NCBI GenBank assembly: GCA_963705155.1
Contig: CAVPJC010000018.1
Location: forward strand, 199,984 to 263,983
Length of the DNA: 64,000 nucleotides
Direction: 5' to 3'
Source of the DNA: CAVPJC01 sp963705155
GTDB taxonomy: Bacteria > Chloroflexota > Anaerolineae > Anaerolineales > UBA4823
The position numbers were made by a program, and so were the translations under genes. Of this stretch, positions 63,340 through 64,000 are shown piece by piece. The first letter of the stretch is position 1, and each line of letters starts with the position of its first letter. The notes under the pieces are model-generated. The model was not told the DNA's origin. It searched no databases and was given only the letters and a program-made list of their open reading frames with translations.

Positions 63340-63555
63340 TTGCCCAGGTCAACGACGTCCGTTGAAATTGGCCAGGGACAGCCAATCATTGTCTTACATG
63401 GCGGACCCGATTTTGACCACAATTATTTCCTCCCTGAGATGGATCGCCTCTCCAAGTCTTTCCACCTCATTTACTATGATCAGCGAGGCCGCGGTAAATC
63501 CGGGAGCAACATCCAGCCCGAATGGGTGAGTATTAACTCAGAAGTCGAGGATTAG
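63340..63555 (+). pseudogene. N-terminal remnant of a proline-iminopeptidase-like hydrolase
   Basis: 71 codons: VEIGQGQPIIVLHGGPDFDH, NYFLPEMDRLSKSFHLIYYD, QRGRGKSGSNIQPEWVSINS, EVED, then TAG. The oxyanion HGGP and DQRGRGKS motifs match the alpha/beta-hydrolase peptidase family. The nucleophile GHSWG region and all after it are missing, so the fragment is not functional. Confidence 0.75.
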
Positions 63556-63587
63556 GCACATAGCCTTCTACATGTACTAGACTTATT

Positions 63588-63622
63588 TGACCCACATCTT
63601 TTTTGAAGTGGGTCATTGTTTT
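63588..63622 (+). terminator. Rho-independent terminator
   Basis: TGACCCAC, a 12-nt T-rich loop, GTGGGTCA, then TTGTTTT. It lies 33 bp after the hydrolase remnant's stop on the plus strand. Confidence 0.75.
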
Positions 63623-64000
63623 AGCAGACTAGTTGCCCAATGGTTTGCGTTACTGGCAGGTAGACGGGCGTGGACAATGTGGGTTTTCCCTGTTGATTGG
63701 ATTTTGTTTTTAATTTTGATATTTACATAGATTCTGTGTATCATGGGATTCAGGTTAGTGTAGCTGTACAGTGTGGCGGTGGAGTTGGGGTCAACGTGGC
63801 AACGACTCAGAAAAAAAAACGATAAACATATATATCTCCAGTCGAGTTTAATCGGTTTGCCTTAGACGCTTAATGTCTCAGCTCATTGAGGAGGATCGTG
63901 GAAGACGCGTATAAGAAGTTTCATAATTTTCAGGTGACGGGCTTTCATGATCTTGCATAACTCTGATGCGGCAAATCGCCGCCGACGAAGACATAAATTC
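63623..64000. other. Window end, no gene recognised
   Basis: No supported gene. GAGGAGGATC before a GTG at 63899 looks like a start signal, but the frame closes after 20 codons. AT-rich stretches near 63700-63740 and 63815-63840 could hold a promoter for a gene beyond the window. Confidence 0.35.

Noticed and set aside
1..64000. CRISPR array or defence island
   Set aside because: No regularly spaced repeats of 24-40 bp and no cas-like proteins; the repeats found are palindromic singletons or cassette duplications.
1..64000. tRNA, rRNA or other structured RNA genes
   Set aside because: No cloverleaf with a CCA-type acceptor end and no rRNA-like conserved blocks were noticed; a covariance-model scan was not possible.

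Overview
This looks like a piece of a Chloroflexota genome, most likely class Anaerolineae. That is inference from gene content: many MalT-type LuxR regulators, expanded families of DUF4386-like membrane proteins, zinc-free quinone-oxidoreductase-type dehydrogenases and small CsbD/ChaB/YtxH stress proteins. Base composition is close to balanced and almost every gene lies on the minus strand. No rRNA, tRNA or CRISPR array was seen.

Layout. 0-6.3 kb: envelope/osmotic-stress genes (CsbD, DUF3309, ChaB, YtxH) with two NarL-type response regulators and a large GAF/PAS histidine kinase. 6.5-17.4 kb: small oxidoreductases (Gfo/Idh/MocA, five aldo-keto reductases or parts, an SDR), a TolB-like propeller, a cupin resembling manganese hydroxynitrile lyases, and MerR and TetR regulators. 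17.5-49.6 kb: four copies of one cassette. Read along the minus strand, the core is a MalT/LuxR regulator (about 950 aa), a conserved protein of about 90 aa, one or more small integral membrane proteins (DUF4386, DUF4395, DUF6326), and a zinc-free NAD(P)H-dependent dehydrogenase. 49.6-59.9 kb: a worn region holding remnants of a dehydrogenase, an integron-type integrase and an IS630 transposase, then a P-loop kinase, an Imm33-like gene, a SigJ/SigX5-type sigma factor, small stress-type genes, and an IS1-family element nested in an IS630-family element that truncated a metallophosphoesterase gene. 59.9-64 kb: a PCu(A)C copper chaperone, a PadR-modA-modB operon without a visible modC, and an alpha/beta-hydrolase remnant.

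The quadruplicated cassette is the most interesting system. Three of the four small-protein promoters (modules II-IV) share a site, TGRTGAGGCGTCATCA, exactly 10 bp upstream of a TATCCT -10 box. Its core resembles a MalT box. These are also the three modules whose regulators share a nearly identical HTH. All four regulator genes have a -10 box 6 bp before the ATG, which predicts leaderless mRNAs. Three of the four regulators carry a 56-bp palindrome in frame inside the ATPase domain, at the same position but in opposite orientation in one of them. The cassettes probably arose by duplication.

Caveat: roughly 30 single-base frame disruptions are spread over many otherwise well-conserved genes, often in homopolymers. 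Many may be uncorrected sequencing errors; some (near insertion sequences) are probably real decay. Composite coordinates are given for such genes.
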